A DNA stretch of 64,000 bases from Pseudomonas brassicacearum (GCF_003732225.1 NZ_MOBJ01000008.1:186001-250000); one strand, 5' to 3'; counted from the stretch's first letter, positions 17,506 through 26,567 are shown. The notes: a model not told the origin generated them from the sequence alone. Numbers and translations are program-made.

Positions 17506-18048
17506 TCAATCGTCCAGGGGTGTCGGTGGTGCTGCAGCTTTTGCAGCCTTGCCGCCCTTCCCTTTACCGCCCTTGACCGGCGCAGCCTCTACCGGCGGCG
17601 GCGCAGGTGGCGCCGCTTCTTTCTCGGCGGCTGGAAGCTGGTCAATCGTGGCGAACAGATCCTTGGCTTCTATCGGGCCGAGGTGGTCGAGTTTTTTCTC
17701 ACCGTCCTTGCCCACCAGAATCACCTTGGTCTCACCACTGACGCCCAGTTTCAGTTCACGGATCAGCGCCATGGTGGTTTGTGCATCGAGGTCCTTGCCG
17801 TCACGTTGGCCCATAAGGTTGACCACGGTGTACAGCACCATATTGCGTTCTTTGAAGGCTTGGCTGTTGGCCGGTTCCGCCAGGGACTTTTTCAGGCTGA
17901 CCAGCGTCGGGTCGATGCTGCTGGGAGCGATGACGATCAGCGGCCGGTTCCTGCCGCGCTCCTGGGCCAGAGGGGTGTCGTTGTCGGCGGCGAACAAAGG
18001 GCCGGCGACAGCGAGCAGAGTAGCGAGGGTCAGTGACCGAATGAGCAT
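17506..18048 (-). CDS. DUF4174 domain exported protein
   Basis: A 180-residue secreted protein: signal peptide MLIRSLTLATLLAVAGPLFA, a DUF4174-type domain (LAQERGRNRPLIVIAPSSIDPTLVSLKKSL; KVILVGKDGEKKL), and an Ala/Pro/Lys-rich low-complexity tail from about residue 145. DUF4174 has a thioredoxin-like look and no established function that I know. I selected the ATG at 18048 because AAGGAG at 18055-18060 is then 6 bases away; the ATG at 18054 would abut the ribosome site. It converges on atoB, with the terminator between them. Confidence 0.78.
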   Translation of the reverse strand: MLIRSLTLATLLAVAGPLFAADNDTPLAQERGRNRPLIVIAPSSIDPTLVSLKKSLAEPANSQAFKERNMVLYTVVNLMGQRDGKDLDAQTTMALIRELKLGVSGETKVILVGKDGEKKLDHLGPIEAKDLFATIDQLPAAEKEAAPPAPPPVEAAPVKGGKGKGGKAAKAAAPPTPLDD

Positions 18049-18591
18049 GCGCATCTCCTTTTGATATCCACGCTTTATGATTGCGCATCAAAGCGAAAGA
18101 TCCAGATCAGTTGCCTGAATTTTCTATCGCCATGTTGCGAAGCTTAGGTCAGCGGGCTTAATCCGCAACCGTATCCAGCGACGCCGGCTTAGACCACTCC
18201 GTTTGTCCAGGTTCGCGCCGCTCACTCCTTGGCACGCGGCACAGTGCTTGTTCGCGTACTACACTTAATTTGTCCCCCGTAGGGGGGACGTTGCCAAATC
18301 CGGGTCCGTAAGCAGCGAGTCTGTCGATAAACCTCGCTCTCGACGCTGGAGCCAATGGCCTATCGTAATTGTCCTGTGGGGCGCGCCCCCACAGTGACAT
18401 CATGCAGGACGACGTTTTCGCGTCCCACTCGCCCGGACATACCTCATGCCCGGGCATTCGCGTGGCAGACGATTTGGCTTCACAACGCGCCTGCACTGTC
18501 GCCCTGATCATCCGTCCGACCGCCGTCTGAAAGGTTGCTGCCTGCGCATGCGCCCTCCTTCATCGGTGGTCTTTTTTCAGGAGGAGCAGTT
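18049..18591. other. Intergenic region without a recognisable gene
   Basis: About 540 bases between divergent genes. Visible structure: a 7-bp hairpin GTCCCCC/GGGGGAC at 18272-18289 and a perfect 12-bp palindrome ATGCCCGGGCAT at 18446-18457, 135 bases before the methyltransferase. Open frames present on both strands lack ribosome sites and protein-like composition. It probably holds promoters for both flanking genes. Confidence 0.5.
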
Positions 18592-19638
18592 ATGGACGAA
18601 GCCAAACTCAATGACTTCATGGGCAAGCTGATTTCCGACATGGGCGGCGCAGCGATGCTCGCGAACGTGATCCTGGGCGATGAACTCGGTTTGTACCGGG
18701 CCATGGCCGACAACCAACCCGTCACCCCCGAAGTACTGGCCAGCAAGACTGGTTGCAATGCGCGACTGTTGCGTGAATGGTTGAGCGCCCACGCAGCCTC
18801 AGGCTACATGGAACACGCCAACGGGAAGTTCCGCCTGCCAGAAGAGCAAGCTCTGGCGCTGGCGGTCGAGGACTCACCGGTTTATGTCGCAGGCGGTGCC
18901 TCGGTGATTGCCTCGTTTTACCATGACAAAGACAAACTGATTGCGGCCATGCGCGGCGATGGCGCCCTCGCCTGGGGCGATCACCATAGCTGCATGTTCA
19001 GCGGCACCGAGCGGTTTTTCAGACCCGGTTACCGCGCGCACCTGGTCGGCGAATGGTTACCCGCGCTTGAAGGCGTGGTGGAAAAACTGCAAGCCGGTGC
19101 CAAGGTCGCGGATATCGGCTGCGGGCATGGAGCTTCAACAGTGGTCATGGCCAAAGCCTTTCCGGCCTCGAATTTTGTCGGCTTCGACTACCACGCCCCC
19201 TCCATCACCACCGCCACCCAGCGTGCAGAAGAAAGTGGCGTGGACGATCGCGTACGCTTCGTTCAGGGCACGGCCAAGAACTACCCGGGCAATGACTACG
19301 ATTTGATCTGCTACTTCGATTGCCTGCACGACATGGGCGACCCGGTAGGCGCAGCCAAACACGCCTATGAAACCCTCAAGCCCGACGGAACGGTACTGTT
19401 GGTGGAACCCTACGCCAATGACCATCTCGACGAAAACGCGACCCCGGTAGGACGACTGTTCTACGCCGCCTCGACGTTCATCTGCACGCCTAACTCGTTG
19501 TCGCAGGAAGTGGGTTTGGGGCTCGGGGCTCAAGCGGGCGAAACACGGTTGCGGGATGTGTTCACCAAGGCCGGATTCAAGCATTTCCGCCGGGCAGCGG
19601 AAACACCGTTCAACTTGATACTGGAGGCGCGCAAGTAA
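18592..19638 (+). CDS. Class I SAM-dependent methyltransferase with N-terminal winged helix
   Basis: A 348-residue protein. Residues 1-85 form a winged-helix segment as in small-molecule methyltransferases of the Rv2258c type (MLANVILGDELGLYRAMAD; LASKTGCNARLLREWLSAHAASGY). A Rossmann methyltransferase domain follows, with motif I VADIGCGHGAST around D174, NFVGFDYHAPSI and ICYFDCLHDMGDP. AGGAGGAG precedes the ATG at 18592. The substrate is unknown; stand-alone copies are common in soil bacteria. It stands alone, converging on a TauE-type gene with a hairpin between. Confidence 0.83.
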   Translation: MDEAKLNDFMGKLISDMGGAAMLANVILGDELGLYRAMADNQPVTPEVLASKTGCNARLLREWLSAHAASGYMEHANGKFRLPEEQALALAVEDSPVYVAGGASVIASFYHDKDKLIAAMRGDGALAWGDHHSCMFSGTERFFRPGYRAHLVGEWLPALEGVVEKLQAGAKVADIGCGHGASTVVMAKAFPASNFVGFDYHAPSITTATQRAEESGVDDRVRFVQGTAKNYPGNDYDLICYFDCLHDMGDPVGAAKHAYETLKPDGTVLLVEPYANDHLDENATPVGRLFYAASTFICTPNSLSQEVGLGLGAQAGETRLRDVFTKAGFKHFRRAAETPFNLILEARK

Positions 19639-19657
19639 TCGCAGGGGCATCCCGTAA

Positions 19658-19686
19658 GCACGGCACTGCGAGGGGCAGCGCCGTGC
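19658..19686. terminator. Hairpin between convergent genes
   Basis: A 12-base stem with one mismatch, GCACGGCACTGC / GCAGCGCCGTGC, and a 5-base loop, 20 bases after the methyltransferase and 13 bases after the TauE gene on the other strand. No T-run is present. Confidence 0.5.
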
Positions 19687-19698
19687 CGGGGATCAAGA

Positions 19699-20490
19699 TC
19701 AAAACGCCAACTTGTAACCGATGAACACCAGCATGACGGCCAGGCAAGGACGCAATACGCCATCGGAAATTTTTCCAGTCAGGTGACTGCCGATATAGAT
19801 CCCCGGCAACGACCCCATCAGCAGAAAGCCCAGCAAGTGCCAATCCATATTACCCATGCTCGCGTGCCCCAATCCTGCGACCAGGGTCAGCGGTACGGCG
19901 TGGGCGATTTCTGTGCCGACCAGGCGTTTGGTCGCCAGGAACGGGTACAGGATGAACAGCGCCACAGTCCCCAATGCACCGGCACCGATGGAGGTCAAAG
20001 CGACCATCGCGCCGAGTATCGCGCCCGTGACGATGGTCAGCAGGTTCAGGTTCCGGTTACTGAGGTGGTAATGGTCGCCCGCATGTTTTTGGGCAAACGC
20101 CAAGAGCTGGCGCTTGAAGAAAATAGCCAGCGCCGTCAGCAGCAATACAAAGCCCAACGCCTGCTTGATAACGGCATTGGTCGTTTGCGGATCCGTGTTG
20201 AGGTATTTCAGGAACAACAAGGTCATGGCAACGGCAGGCACACTGCCCAATGTCAGCCAGCCAGTAATTTTCCAGTCGATGTTCCGGTGCTTTTGATGAA
20301 CCAGCACACCACCGGACTTGGTGATCGCCGCATACAGCAAATCGGTCCCGACGGCGGTGGCCGGATTGATGCCGAACCATAGAAGAATCGGCGTCATCAA
20401 CGAGCCGCCACCGACACCGGTCATTCCGACAACGAACCCGACAACCAAGCCTGCGACTACAAAACCCAAATTACCGAAGTCCATTGCCAT
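19699..20490 (-). CDS. Sulfite exporter TauE/SafE family protein
   Basis: A 263-residue inner-membrane protein with about eight hydrophobic segments. It opens with the family repeat VAGLVVGFVVGMTGVGGGSLMTPILLWFGINPATAVGTDLLYAAITKSGG; the second half of the duplication is LVALTSIGAGALGTVALFILYPFLATKRLVGTEIAHAVPL. The family exports sulfite, sulfoacetate or related anions. It is monocistronic and convergent with the methyltransferase, with an AT-rich upstream region shared with the divergent ABC operon. No sulfur-metabolism neighbours, so the substrate stays open. Confidence 0.87.
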   Translation of the reverse strand: MAMDFGNLGFVVAGLVVGFVVGMTGVGGGSLMTPILLWFGINPATAVGTDLLYAAITKSGGVLVHQKHRNIDWKITGWLTLGSVPAVAMTLLFLKYLNTDPQTTNAVIKQALGFVLLLTALAIFFKRQLLAFAQKHAGDHYHLSNRNLNLLTIVTGAILGAMVALTSIGAGALGTVALFILYPFLATKRLVGTEIAHAVPLTLVAGLGHASMGNMDWHLLGFLLMGSLPGIYIGSHLTGKISDGVLRPCLAVMLVFIGYKLAF

Positions 20491-20799
20491 ACCTTACAAA
20501 ACCAGCGCGACGACTTAAAAATCTGGCAGTCAGCATAGCGATTTTTCTTATAACCACTTATACCAATATGATCTGACTTTATAACCTCCCGCCATCAACC
20601 TTCGCCGCTCAATTCTCCTTGTTGCGCCATGACCGTCTGGCTGACACAACAGCTCGTTTTGATATTTTTATTTTCACGCAATTGATTTATGAAATAAAAC
20701 ATGTCAATCATATGCACCATGGACACGCAACCCGCTGCACACCCCCGCCAGACCGGAAGGCATTCACCCCCGAAACACCCTATCCACGGAGTCAACAAT

Positions 20800-21576
20800 A
20801 TGAACAAGACAGGACTTCTGGCTGCTCTGGCGTTTTGCGCCGTCAGCACCCTGGCCCACGCTGACGAAGACAGTCTGCGTATCGGTATCGAAGCCGCGTA
20901 CCCGCCGTTCTCCTTCAAGACCCCGGAAGGCAACATCAGCGGGTTCGACTACGACATCGGCAACGCCTTGTGTGAAGAAATGAAGATCAAATGCCAGTGG
21001 GTCATCCAGGAATTCGACGGGATGATCCCCTCGTTGAAAGTGCGCAAGATCGATGCGGTGCTGTCGTCGATGTCGATTACCGACGACCGCTTGAAGTCAG
21101 TCGACTTCAGCAAAAAGTACTACCACACCCCTGGTAAGTTCGCGATGAAGGCCGGCCAGGTCCTCAACGACCCTAAGGTCGATCTCAAAGGCAAGAAACT
21201 CGGCGTGCAACGCTCCTCGACCTACGACCGTTACGCCACCGAGCAACTGGCACCCGCCGGCGTCGAGGTCGTGCGCTACTCATCGCAAAGCGAAGCCTCG
21301 CTGGACCTGGCATCGGGCCGACTGGACGCCACCCTCGCCGACAGCGTCAACACCGATGAGAGCTTCATCAAGACCCCCGCCGGGAACGGCTTCGCCCTCG
21401 TGGGACCGGACATCAATGACCCGAAATACTTCGGCCGAGGCGCCGGGATTGCGCTGCGCAAAGGCGATACCGCGAACGCGGCACGCCTGAACACGGCGAT
21501 TGATGCGATCCGTGCCAATGGCAAGTACCAGCAGGTAATGGCCAAGTACTTCGCGTTCGATATCTACGGCGAATAA
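20800..21576 (+). CDS. ABC transporter periplasmic binding protein, lysine/arginine/ornithine type (AotJ-like)
   Basis: A 258-residue binding protein of the polar/basic amino-acid class. The signal peptide ends ...TLAHA at residue 21. The mature part carries LRIGIEAAYPPFSFKTPEGNISGFDYDIGNALC, FDGMIPSLKVRKIDAVLSSMSIT and KKLGVQRSSTYDRYA, all typical of ArgT/HisJ. ACGGAG lies 8 bases before the chosen ATG. It begins a five-gene operon ordered as P. aeruginosa aotJQMOP, although a REP element separates it from the permease gene, so partial attenuation of the downstream genes is likely. Confidence 0.9.
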   Translation: MNKTGLLAALAFCAVSTLAHADEDSLRIGIEAAYPPFSFKTPEGNISGFDYDIGNALCEEMKIKCQWVIQEFDGMIPSLKVRKIDAVLSSMSITDDRLKSVDFSKKYYHTPGKFAMKAGQVLNDPKVDLKGKKLGVQRSSTYDRYATEQLAPAGVEVVRYSSQSEASLDLASGRLDATLADSVNTDESFIKTPAGNGFALVGPDINDPKYFGRGAGIALRKGDTANAARLNTAIDAIRANGKYQQVMAKYFAFDIYGE

Positions 21577-21580
21577 GCCT

Positions 21581-21684
21581 TGTGGGAGCGAGCTTGCTCC
21601 GGGCGGCGTTCCGACGATGACGGCAGCACATTCAACATCAATGTTGACTGATATTCCGCCATCGCGAGCAAGCTCGCTCCCACA
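21581..21684. repeat. REP pair between binding-protein and permease genes
   Basis: Complementary arms TGTGGGAGCGAGCTTGCT (21581-21598) and AGCAAGCTCGCTCCCACA (21667-21684) lie inside the transporter operon, immediately after the binding-protein stop. They belong to the same family as 42937-43040 and the tandem array. Position suggests mRNA stabilisation or differential expression, as known for REPs inside binding-protein operons of enterobacteria. Confidence 0.88.
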
Positions 21685-21761
21685 GGTTTGCACCTTGATT
21701 GATAGCAATTAACCCGTATGGTCCCGCGCGCCTGCCGGCGCTTCGGGTGAGGAACTTCATC

Positions 21762-22451
21762 ATGCTTCACGGCTACGGATCGAGCATTCTCGATGGCGCC
21801 TGGCTGTCGATCAATCTGGCTCTGAGCTCCATGGCACTGGCCATTACCCTGGGTCTGATCGGCGCGGCGTTTCGCCTCTCGCCGCTCAAATGGTTGTCGA
21901 CACTGGGCGAAGGCTACACAACGGTGATTCGCGGTATCCCCGACCTGGTACTGATTCTGCTGATTTTCTACGGCGGCCAGGACCTGGTGAACCGCATTGC
22001 CCTCGGGCTCGGTTATACCCACTACATCGACATCAACCCGTTTGTGGCGGGTGTCTGCACCATGGGTTTCATCTTCGGCGCCTACCTCTCGGAAACCTTT
22101 CGCGGTGCCTTCATGGCCATCCCGCAAGGTCAGGGTGAAGCCGGGGCGGCCTACGGCATGAGCAGCGCCCAGGTGTTCTGGCGGATTCTGGTGCCACAGA
22201 TGATTCGCTTCGCGATTCCCGGGTTCACCAACAACTGGCTGGTGCTGACCAAATCCACTGCGTTGATATCGGTGATCGGCCTGCAGGACATGATGTTCAA
22301 GGCCAAGAACGCCGCCGACGCGACCCACGAACCCTTTACGTTTTTCCTCGCGGTGGCGGCGCTGTACCTGGTGCTGACCAGTGTCTCGTTGCTGGTGCTG
22401 CGCGCACTGGAAAAACACTACTCGGTCGGCATCAAAGCCGCCGTTCTGTGA
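21762..22451 (+). CDS. Basic amino-acid ABC transporter permease (HisQ/AotQ-like)
   Basis: A 229-residue inner-membrane permease with five or six hydrophobic segments. The coupling-loop motif EAGAAYGMSSAQVFWRILVPQMIRFAIPG is the EAA signature that contacts the ATPase. TVIRGIPDLVLILLIFYGGQ is typical of the HisQ side. The ATG at 21762 has GAGGAAC upstream. The last bases overlap the following coding frame closely, and it works as a heterodimer with the next gene product. Confidence 0.9.
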   Translation: MLHGYGSSILDGAWLSINLALSSMALAITLGLIGAAFRLSPLKWLSTLGEGYTTVIRGIPDLVLILLIFYGGQDLVNRIALGLGYTHYIDINPFVAGVCTMGFIFGAYLSETFRGAFMAIPQGQGEAGAAYGMSSAQVFWRILVPQMIRFAIPGFTNNWLVLTKSTALISVIGLQDMMFKAKNAADATHEPFTFFLAVAALYLVLTSVSLLVLRALEKHYSVGIKAAVL

Positions 22452-22468
22452 GTGGGAGCGAACCGACC

Positions 22469-23164
22469 ATGCTCGACTACAACCTGATCTGGGAAAACCT
22501 GCCGCTGTATTTCAGTGGCGCGTTATTGACCCTCAAAGTACTGCTGATTTCCCTGGCCTTTGGCCTGATGCTGGCCATTCCGCTGGCGTTGATGCGCGTC
22601 TCCCGCTCGCCGCTGATCAACTTCCCGGCCTGGCTCTACACCTACGCCATCCGCGGCACGCCAATGCTGGTGCAGTTGTTTTTGATCTATTACGGCCTGG
22701 CGCAGTTCGAAGCGGTACGCCAAAGCGTGCTCTGGCCGTATCTGTCCAGCGCGACCTTTTGCGCCTGCCTGGCCTTTGCGATCAACACCAGTGCCTACAG
22801 TGCGGAACTGCTGGCCGGCAGTCTGAAGTCCACACCCAACGGCGAAATCGAAGCAGCCAAGGCCATGGGCATGTCGCGCCTGACCCTGTACCGCCGCATT
22901 CTGCTGCCGTCGGCCCTGCGCCGGGCGTTGCCGCAGTACAGCAATGAAGTGCTGATGATGCTGCAGACCACCAGCCTGGCGTCGATCGTCACCCTGGTCG
23001 ACATCACCGGTGCGGCGCGTACCGTCAGTTCGCGGTTCTACCTGCCGTTCGAAGCGTTCATCACCGCAGGCCTGATCTACCTGGCCCTGACCTTCATTCT
23101 CGTGCGCCTGTTCAAACTCGCCGAACGTCACTGGCTGGCGTACCTGGCCCCACGCAAGCATTAA
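22469..23164 (+). CDS. Basic amino-acid ABC transporter permease (HisM/AotM-like)
   Basis: A 231-residue partner permease with its own EAA loop (EIEAAKAMGMSRLTLYRRILLPSALRRALPQYSNE) and the TYAIRGTPMLVQLFLIYYGLAQF stretch characteristic of HisM. GGGAG precedes the ATG at 22469. It starts 18 bases after the partner gene and is followed after 9 bases by the desuccinylase-like gene, consistent with one transcript. Confidence 0.9.
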   Translation: MLDYNLIWENLPLYFSGALLTLKVLLISLAFGLMLAIPLALMRVSRSPLINFPAWLYTYAIRGTPMLVQLFLIYYGLAQFEAVRQSVLWPYLSSATFCACLAFAINTSAYSAELLAGSLKSTPNGEIEAAKAMGMSRLTLYRRILLPSALRRALPQYSNEVLMMLQTTSLASIVTLVDITGAARTVSSRFYLPFEAFITAGLIYLALTFILVRLFKLAERHWLAYLAPRKH

Positions 23165-23173
23165 GGAAATCCC

Positions 23174-24286
23174 ATGGAGCACATTCATTACGTCCTGCCC
23201 TGGAGCGCCTGCGGCACTGAACGCACGCTGTCGCTGTTTCGGTTCGGCAGTGGCTCACGCAAGGCCTACATTCAGGCGTCCCTGCACGCCGACGAACTGC
23301 CCGGCATGCGCGTCGCCGTCGAACTCAAGCGCCGTCTGCGCGAGCTGGAATCACAAGGCCGCTTGACCGGCGTGATCGAACTGGTGCCGATGGCCAATCC
23401 GATCGGTATCGGGCAAATGTTCCAGGCCACCCATCAGGGGCGCTTCGAGTTCAACAGCGGCAAGAACTTCAACCGGGACTTTCCGGAACTGGCCGAAGCC
23501 GTGGCCGTGCACCTGGAAGGCCAGTTGGGCGCGGATGCCGAGGCCAACGTGGCGCTGATCCGTCGCGCGATGGTCGAGGTCATCGCCGACATGCCGCTGG
23601 CCGAATCGGAACTCGACGGCCTGCGCCGCCTGCTGTTGCAGCACGCCTGCGATGCCGATGTGGTGCTGGACCTGCACTGCGATTTCGAGTCGATCATGTT
23701 GCTGTATGCCCTGCCGCAAAACTGGCCGCGCCTGCGTTCACTGGCCGCACGCCTCGACGCCGGTGCCGTTCTGCTGGCCGAGGACGCCGGTGGCAATGCC
23801 TTTGATGAAGCCTGCGCGATTCCCTGGTTGCGCCTGGCCGAACTGTTCCCGCAGGCAAACATTCCGCTGGCCTGCGTGGCGACTACCATCGAACTGCGCG
23901 GCATGGCCGACACCGATCGTGAACCGTGCATGGCCAGTGCCGAGCAAATCCTCGGCTATCTGGCCGAACAAGGCTTGATCCGTGGCGACTGGCCAGACGC
24001 GCCGTCCACCTGCTGCGATGCAACGCCCTTCGCCGGCGCGCAATACGCCTATGCGCCACACCCCGGCGTGGTGAGTTTTCTGCAACCGCTGGGGGCTCGG
24101 GTCTCGGTCGGTGACCCGTTGTTTGAAGTGATGGATCCGTTGACCGATCGCCACAGCGTGGTCACGGCCAGCACCGACGGCATCCTTTATGCCCGCGAAC
24201 GTCTGCGCTTTGCCCAACCCGGGCTGTGGCTGGCCAAGGTCGCAGGCTCTACCCCCATTCGCCAGGGTCGCTTGCTCAGCGACTGA
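23174..24286 (+). CDS. Succinylglutamate desuccinylase/aspartoacylase family zinc hydrolase (AotO-like)
   Basis: A 370-residue M14-type zinc hydrolase. Zinc ligands H38 and E41 (SLHADELPG) and H168 (DLHCDFES) are in place. The C-terminal third ends in a beta-rich domain (AYAPHPGVVSFLQPLGARVSVGDPLFEVMDP) like that of AotO and other large family members. Family enzymes cleave N-acyl amino acids. An aotO gene sits at the same place in the P. aeruginosa arginine/ornithine transport operon, where its role is unclear to me. Here it may deacylate an imported or internally acylated amino acid; this is inference. Confidence 0.85.
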   Translation: MEHIHYVLPWSACGTERTLSLFRFGSGSRKAYIQASLHADELPGMRVAVELKRRLRELESQGRLTGVIELVPMANPIGIGQMFQATHQGRFEFNSGKNFNRDFPELAEAVAVHLEGQLGADAEANVALIRRAMVEVIADMPLAESELDGLRRLLLQHACDADVVLDLHCDFESIMLLYALPQNWPRLRSLAARLDAGAVLLAEDAGGNAFDEACAIPWLRLAELFPQANIPLACVATTIELRGMADTDREPCMASAEQILGYLAEQGLIRGDWPDAPSTCCDATPFAGAQYAYAPHPGVVSFLQPLGARVSVGDPLFEVMDPLTDRHSVVTASTDGILYARERLRFAQPGLWLAKVAGSTPIRQGRLLSD

Positions 24287-24304
24287 CTCCAGAGAATCGA
24301 CATC

Positions 24305-25069
24305 ATGAACACACTTGAAATTCAGGATCTGCACAAACGCTACGGCACCCACGAAGTGCTCAAAGGCGTGTCCCTGGAAGCCAAAGCCGGCGACGTGATC
24401 AGCATCATCGGCTCCAGTGGCTCAGGCAAAAGTACCTTCCTGCGCTGCATCAACCTGCTGGAGCAACCCAACTCAGGCAACATCCTGCTCAATGGCGAGC
24501 AGCTGAAACTGGTCGCCAACAAAACCGGTGGGCTCAAGGCGGCCGAGCCGAAACAGCTGCAACGCATGCGCTCACGGTTGGCGATGGTGTTTCAGCACTT
24601 CAACCTCTGGTCGCACATGAGCGCCCTTGAAAACGTCATGGAAGCGCCGGTGCATGTGCTGGGCATGGACAAGAAGCTCGCCCGGGAAAAAGCCGAGCAC
24701 TACCTGAACAAGGTCGGCGTGGCCCACCGCATGGGCGCCTATCCGGCGCACATGTCGGGTGGCGAGCAGCAGCGCGTGGCGATTGCTCGCGCGCTGGCGA
24801 TGGAGCCGGAAGTGATGCTGTTCGATGAACCGACCTCGGCCCTCGACCCGGAACTGGTCGGCGAAGTGCTTAAAGTCATGCAGGACCTGGCGCTCGAAGG
24901 CCGGACCATGGTGGTGGTGACCCACGAAATGGGCTTTGCCCGTGAAGTGTCGAACCAACTGGTGTTCCTGCACAAAGGTCAGGTCGAAGAGCGTGGCAAC
25001 CCGCGTGAAGTGCTGGTCAACCCACAGTCCGAACGCCTCCAGCAGTTTCTGGCCGGCAGCCTGAAGTAA
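24305..25069 (+). CDS. Basic amino-acid ABC transporter ATP-binding protein (HisP/AotP-like)
   Basis: A 254-residue ATPase with Walker A GSSGSGKST, the signature MSGGEQQRVAIARAL, Walker B VMLFDEP, the D-loop SALDPE and the H-switch VTHE. The length and the LVANKTGGLKAAEPKQLQRMR insertion are characteristic of HisP. It energises the two permeases above and closes the five-gene transporter operon; a strong hairpin follows directly. Confidence 0.94.
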   Translation: MNTLEIQDLHKRYGTHEVLKGVSLEAKAGDVISIIGSSGSGKSTFLRCINLLEQPNSGNILLNGEQLKLVANKTGGLKAAEPKQLQRMRSRLAMVFQHFNLWSHMSALENVMEAPVHVLGMDKKLAREKAEHYLNKVGVAHRMGAYPAHMSGGEQQRVAIARALAMEPEVMLFDEPTSALDPELVGEVLKVMQDLALEGRTMVVVTHEMGFAREVSNQLVFLHKGQVEERGNPREVLVNPQSERLQQFLAGSLK

Positions 25070-25076
25070 GCCGTTC

Positions 25077-25111
25077 GCCGACCGTTGGCGTGCTGCACGC
25101 CAACGGTCGGC
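25077..25111 (+). terminator. Hairpin at the end of the ABC operon
   Basis: A 17-bp perfect inverted repeat, GCCGACCGTTGGCGTGC / GCACGCCAACGGTCGGC, begins eight bases past the ATPase stop. No T-run follows, so it may act as a weak terminator or as 3'-end protection. Confidence 0.6.
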
Positions 25112-25158
25112 TTCGGATACACTGGCGCCCATCGGTATCGACACCTCTCTAAATCTCT

Positions 25159-25244
25159 CGTAGGAGCTGCCGCAGGCTGCGATCTTTTGGCGTTTACAAA
25201 GGACGCCGAAGATCAAAAGATCGCAGCCTGCGGCAGCTCCTACG
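25159..25244. repeat. REP-type inverted repeat
   Basis: 31-base perfect arms (25159-25189 and 25214-25244) with core GTAGGAGCTGCCGCAGGCTGC, the same family as 4443-4525. It lies between the ABC operon and the second RpiR gene. Confidence 0.88.
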
Positions 25245-25334
25245 GGTGATCGGATCACATGTGTAGATATCCATGCATTCATGTCGGGAACCATGCTTGG
25301 TCCCTTCCAATCTCCAGCGGATGTTGAGCCGGTT

Positions 25335-26243
25335 ATGCCTACTCCTTCGAAAAACACCACGGTCTACGCTGCGCCGGTGATGCGCAAACTGGCAGAAATT
25401 CTTGCCGACTTGCAGCCGTCGCTGCGCAAGGTGGCGGACTTTATCCTGCGTCATCCGCTGAAGGCGGCGACCCTGACCATCGAAGAGATGGCCCATGAAA
25501 CCTCCACCTCTCCGGCGGCGGTCAACCGACTGGCCAAGGCGTTGGACCTGGGGGGTTACAGCGGTATGAAAGCCGAGCTGGTGGCGACCTTGCAGCAGAT
25601 GGTGTCCCCGGTGGACAAACTGCGCAACGAACTGGCGCACCGCCCCGGTGGTGCATTCGGTCTGCATGAACAAATCCAGAGCGCTACCAGCAACCTCGGC
25701 ACCGCCGGCACCAACAACCACCCTGATACCTTCGAAGCCGTGGTCACCTGCCTGATCGAGGCGCGCAAGATTTACATCCTCGGGTTTGGCAACAGCGTCT
25801 ATATGGCCGGTCTCGCGGCCTCGACACTGATGCCGTTCTGCGCTGACGCTACGGCAATCAGCATGGAAGGCGGCAACGAAAACGCGGCCTATCGACTGGC
25901 TGCGATTACCGACCAGGACGTGCTGCTGGCGATCTCGCTGCCGCGTTATTCCCTCGACACCCTGCAACTGTCGCGCTTTGCCTTTGAGCGTGGCGCGACC
26001 GTGCTGGCGATCACCGACTCACCCGCCTCGCCCCTGACCCACATTGCCCAGCATGTGCTGTTTGCACCCGCCGACCACCCGGTGCTGACCAGCTCCAACA
26101 TCGCCGTGCTGGCCTTGATCGAAGGCTTGGTCGCCGGGGTGATGGCGCGTAACAAAGAGGCCGTGAAACTGGCGACCGAACTCACCGAAAGCGTGATGAA
26201 TTACCTGCACATTCCCGGCAGCAGCAAAACCTCGAAAAAGTGA
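25335..26243 (+). CDS. RpiR family transcriptional regulator with SIS domain
   Basis: A 302-residue regulator with N-terminal helix-turn-helix (MRKLAEILADLQPSLRKVADFILRHPLKAATLTIEEMAHETSTSPAAVNRLAKALDLGGYSGMKAEL, about residues 15-80) and C-terminal SIS domain (KIYILGFGNSVYMAGLAASTLMPF; DVLLAISLPRYSLDTLQLSRFAFERGATVLAITD). It follows the ABC transporter in the same direction and may govern it in place of the ArgR found after aotP in P. aeruginosa. Start uncertain: ATGs at 25281, 25293 and 25335 all lack a strong ribosome site, and 25335 gives the most typical N terminus. Confidence 0.86.
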   Translation: MPTPSKNTTVYAAPVMRKLAEILADLQPSLRKVADFILRHPLKAATLTIEEMAHETSTSPAAVNRLAKALDLGGYSGMKAELVATLQQMVSPVDKLRNELAHRPGGAFGLHEQIQSATSNLGTAGTNNHPDTFEAVVTCLIEARKIYILGFGNSVYMAGLAASTLMPFCADATAISMEGGNENAAYRLAAITDQDVLLAISLPRYSLDTLQLSRFAFERGATVLAITDSPASPLTHIAQHVLFAPADHPVLTSSNIAVLALIEGLVAGVMARNKEAVKLATELTESVMNYLHIPGSSKTSKK

Positions 26244-26252
26244 GGCTGCGCG

Positions 26253-26567
26253 TCACAGCCACCAGCGCAGCAGAAAAAAGAACCCCATGCTCAGCAGCAT
26301 GCTGATCAAGGTACTGCGGGTGTAGAGCACCAGGCCGATGGCGACCAGTGAACTGATCAGGTACGGATTATCGTACTGCAAGTTCAATTGATGGTCGGGC
26401 ATGAACACGATCGGCCCGCAGATCGCCGTGAGCATGCCCGGCACCGCAAACCCGAGAAACTGTCGCGCGTTGCTGCTCAAGCGCACCGGCAAGCGTGGTT
26501 CAAGGAACACGTAGCGGTTGAGGAACACCAGCAAGCCCATGCCGAAAATAACCGCCCAGACCATCAT
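26253..26567 (-). CDS. AzlD domain branched-chain amino acid exporter small subunit
   Basis: A 104-residue membrane protein with three or four hydrophobic segments (VWAVIFGMGLLVFLNRYVFLE; FLGFAVPGMLTAICGPIVF; LVAIGLVLYTRSTLISMLLSMGFFFLLRWWL). AzlD pairs with AzlC to export branched-chain amino acids and analogues. The ATG at 26567 overlaps the azlC-like stop by four bases, which fixes the start. It converges on the RpiR gene with only nine bases between stops. Confidence 0.87.
   Translation of the reverse strand: MMVWAVIFGMGLLVFLNRYVFLEPRLPVRLSSNARQFLGFAVPGMLTAICGPIVFMPDHQLNLQYDNPYLISSLVAIGLVLYTRSTLISMLLSMGFFFLLRWWL

Noticed and set aside
18241..18262. Sigma-54 type promoter around TTGGCACGCGGCACAGTGC
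   Set aside because: The GG to GC spacing is 13 bases rather than the required 10.
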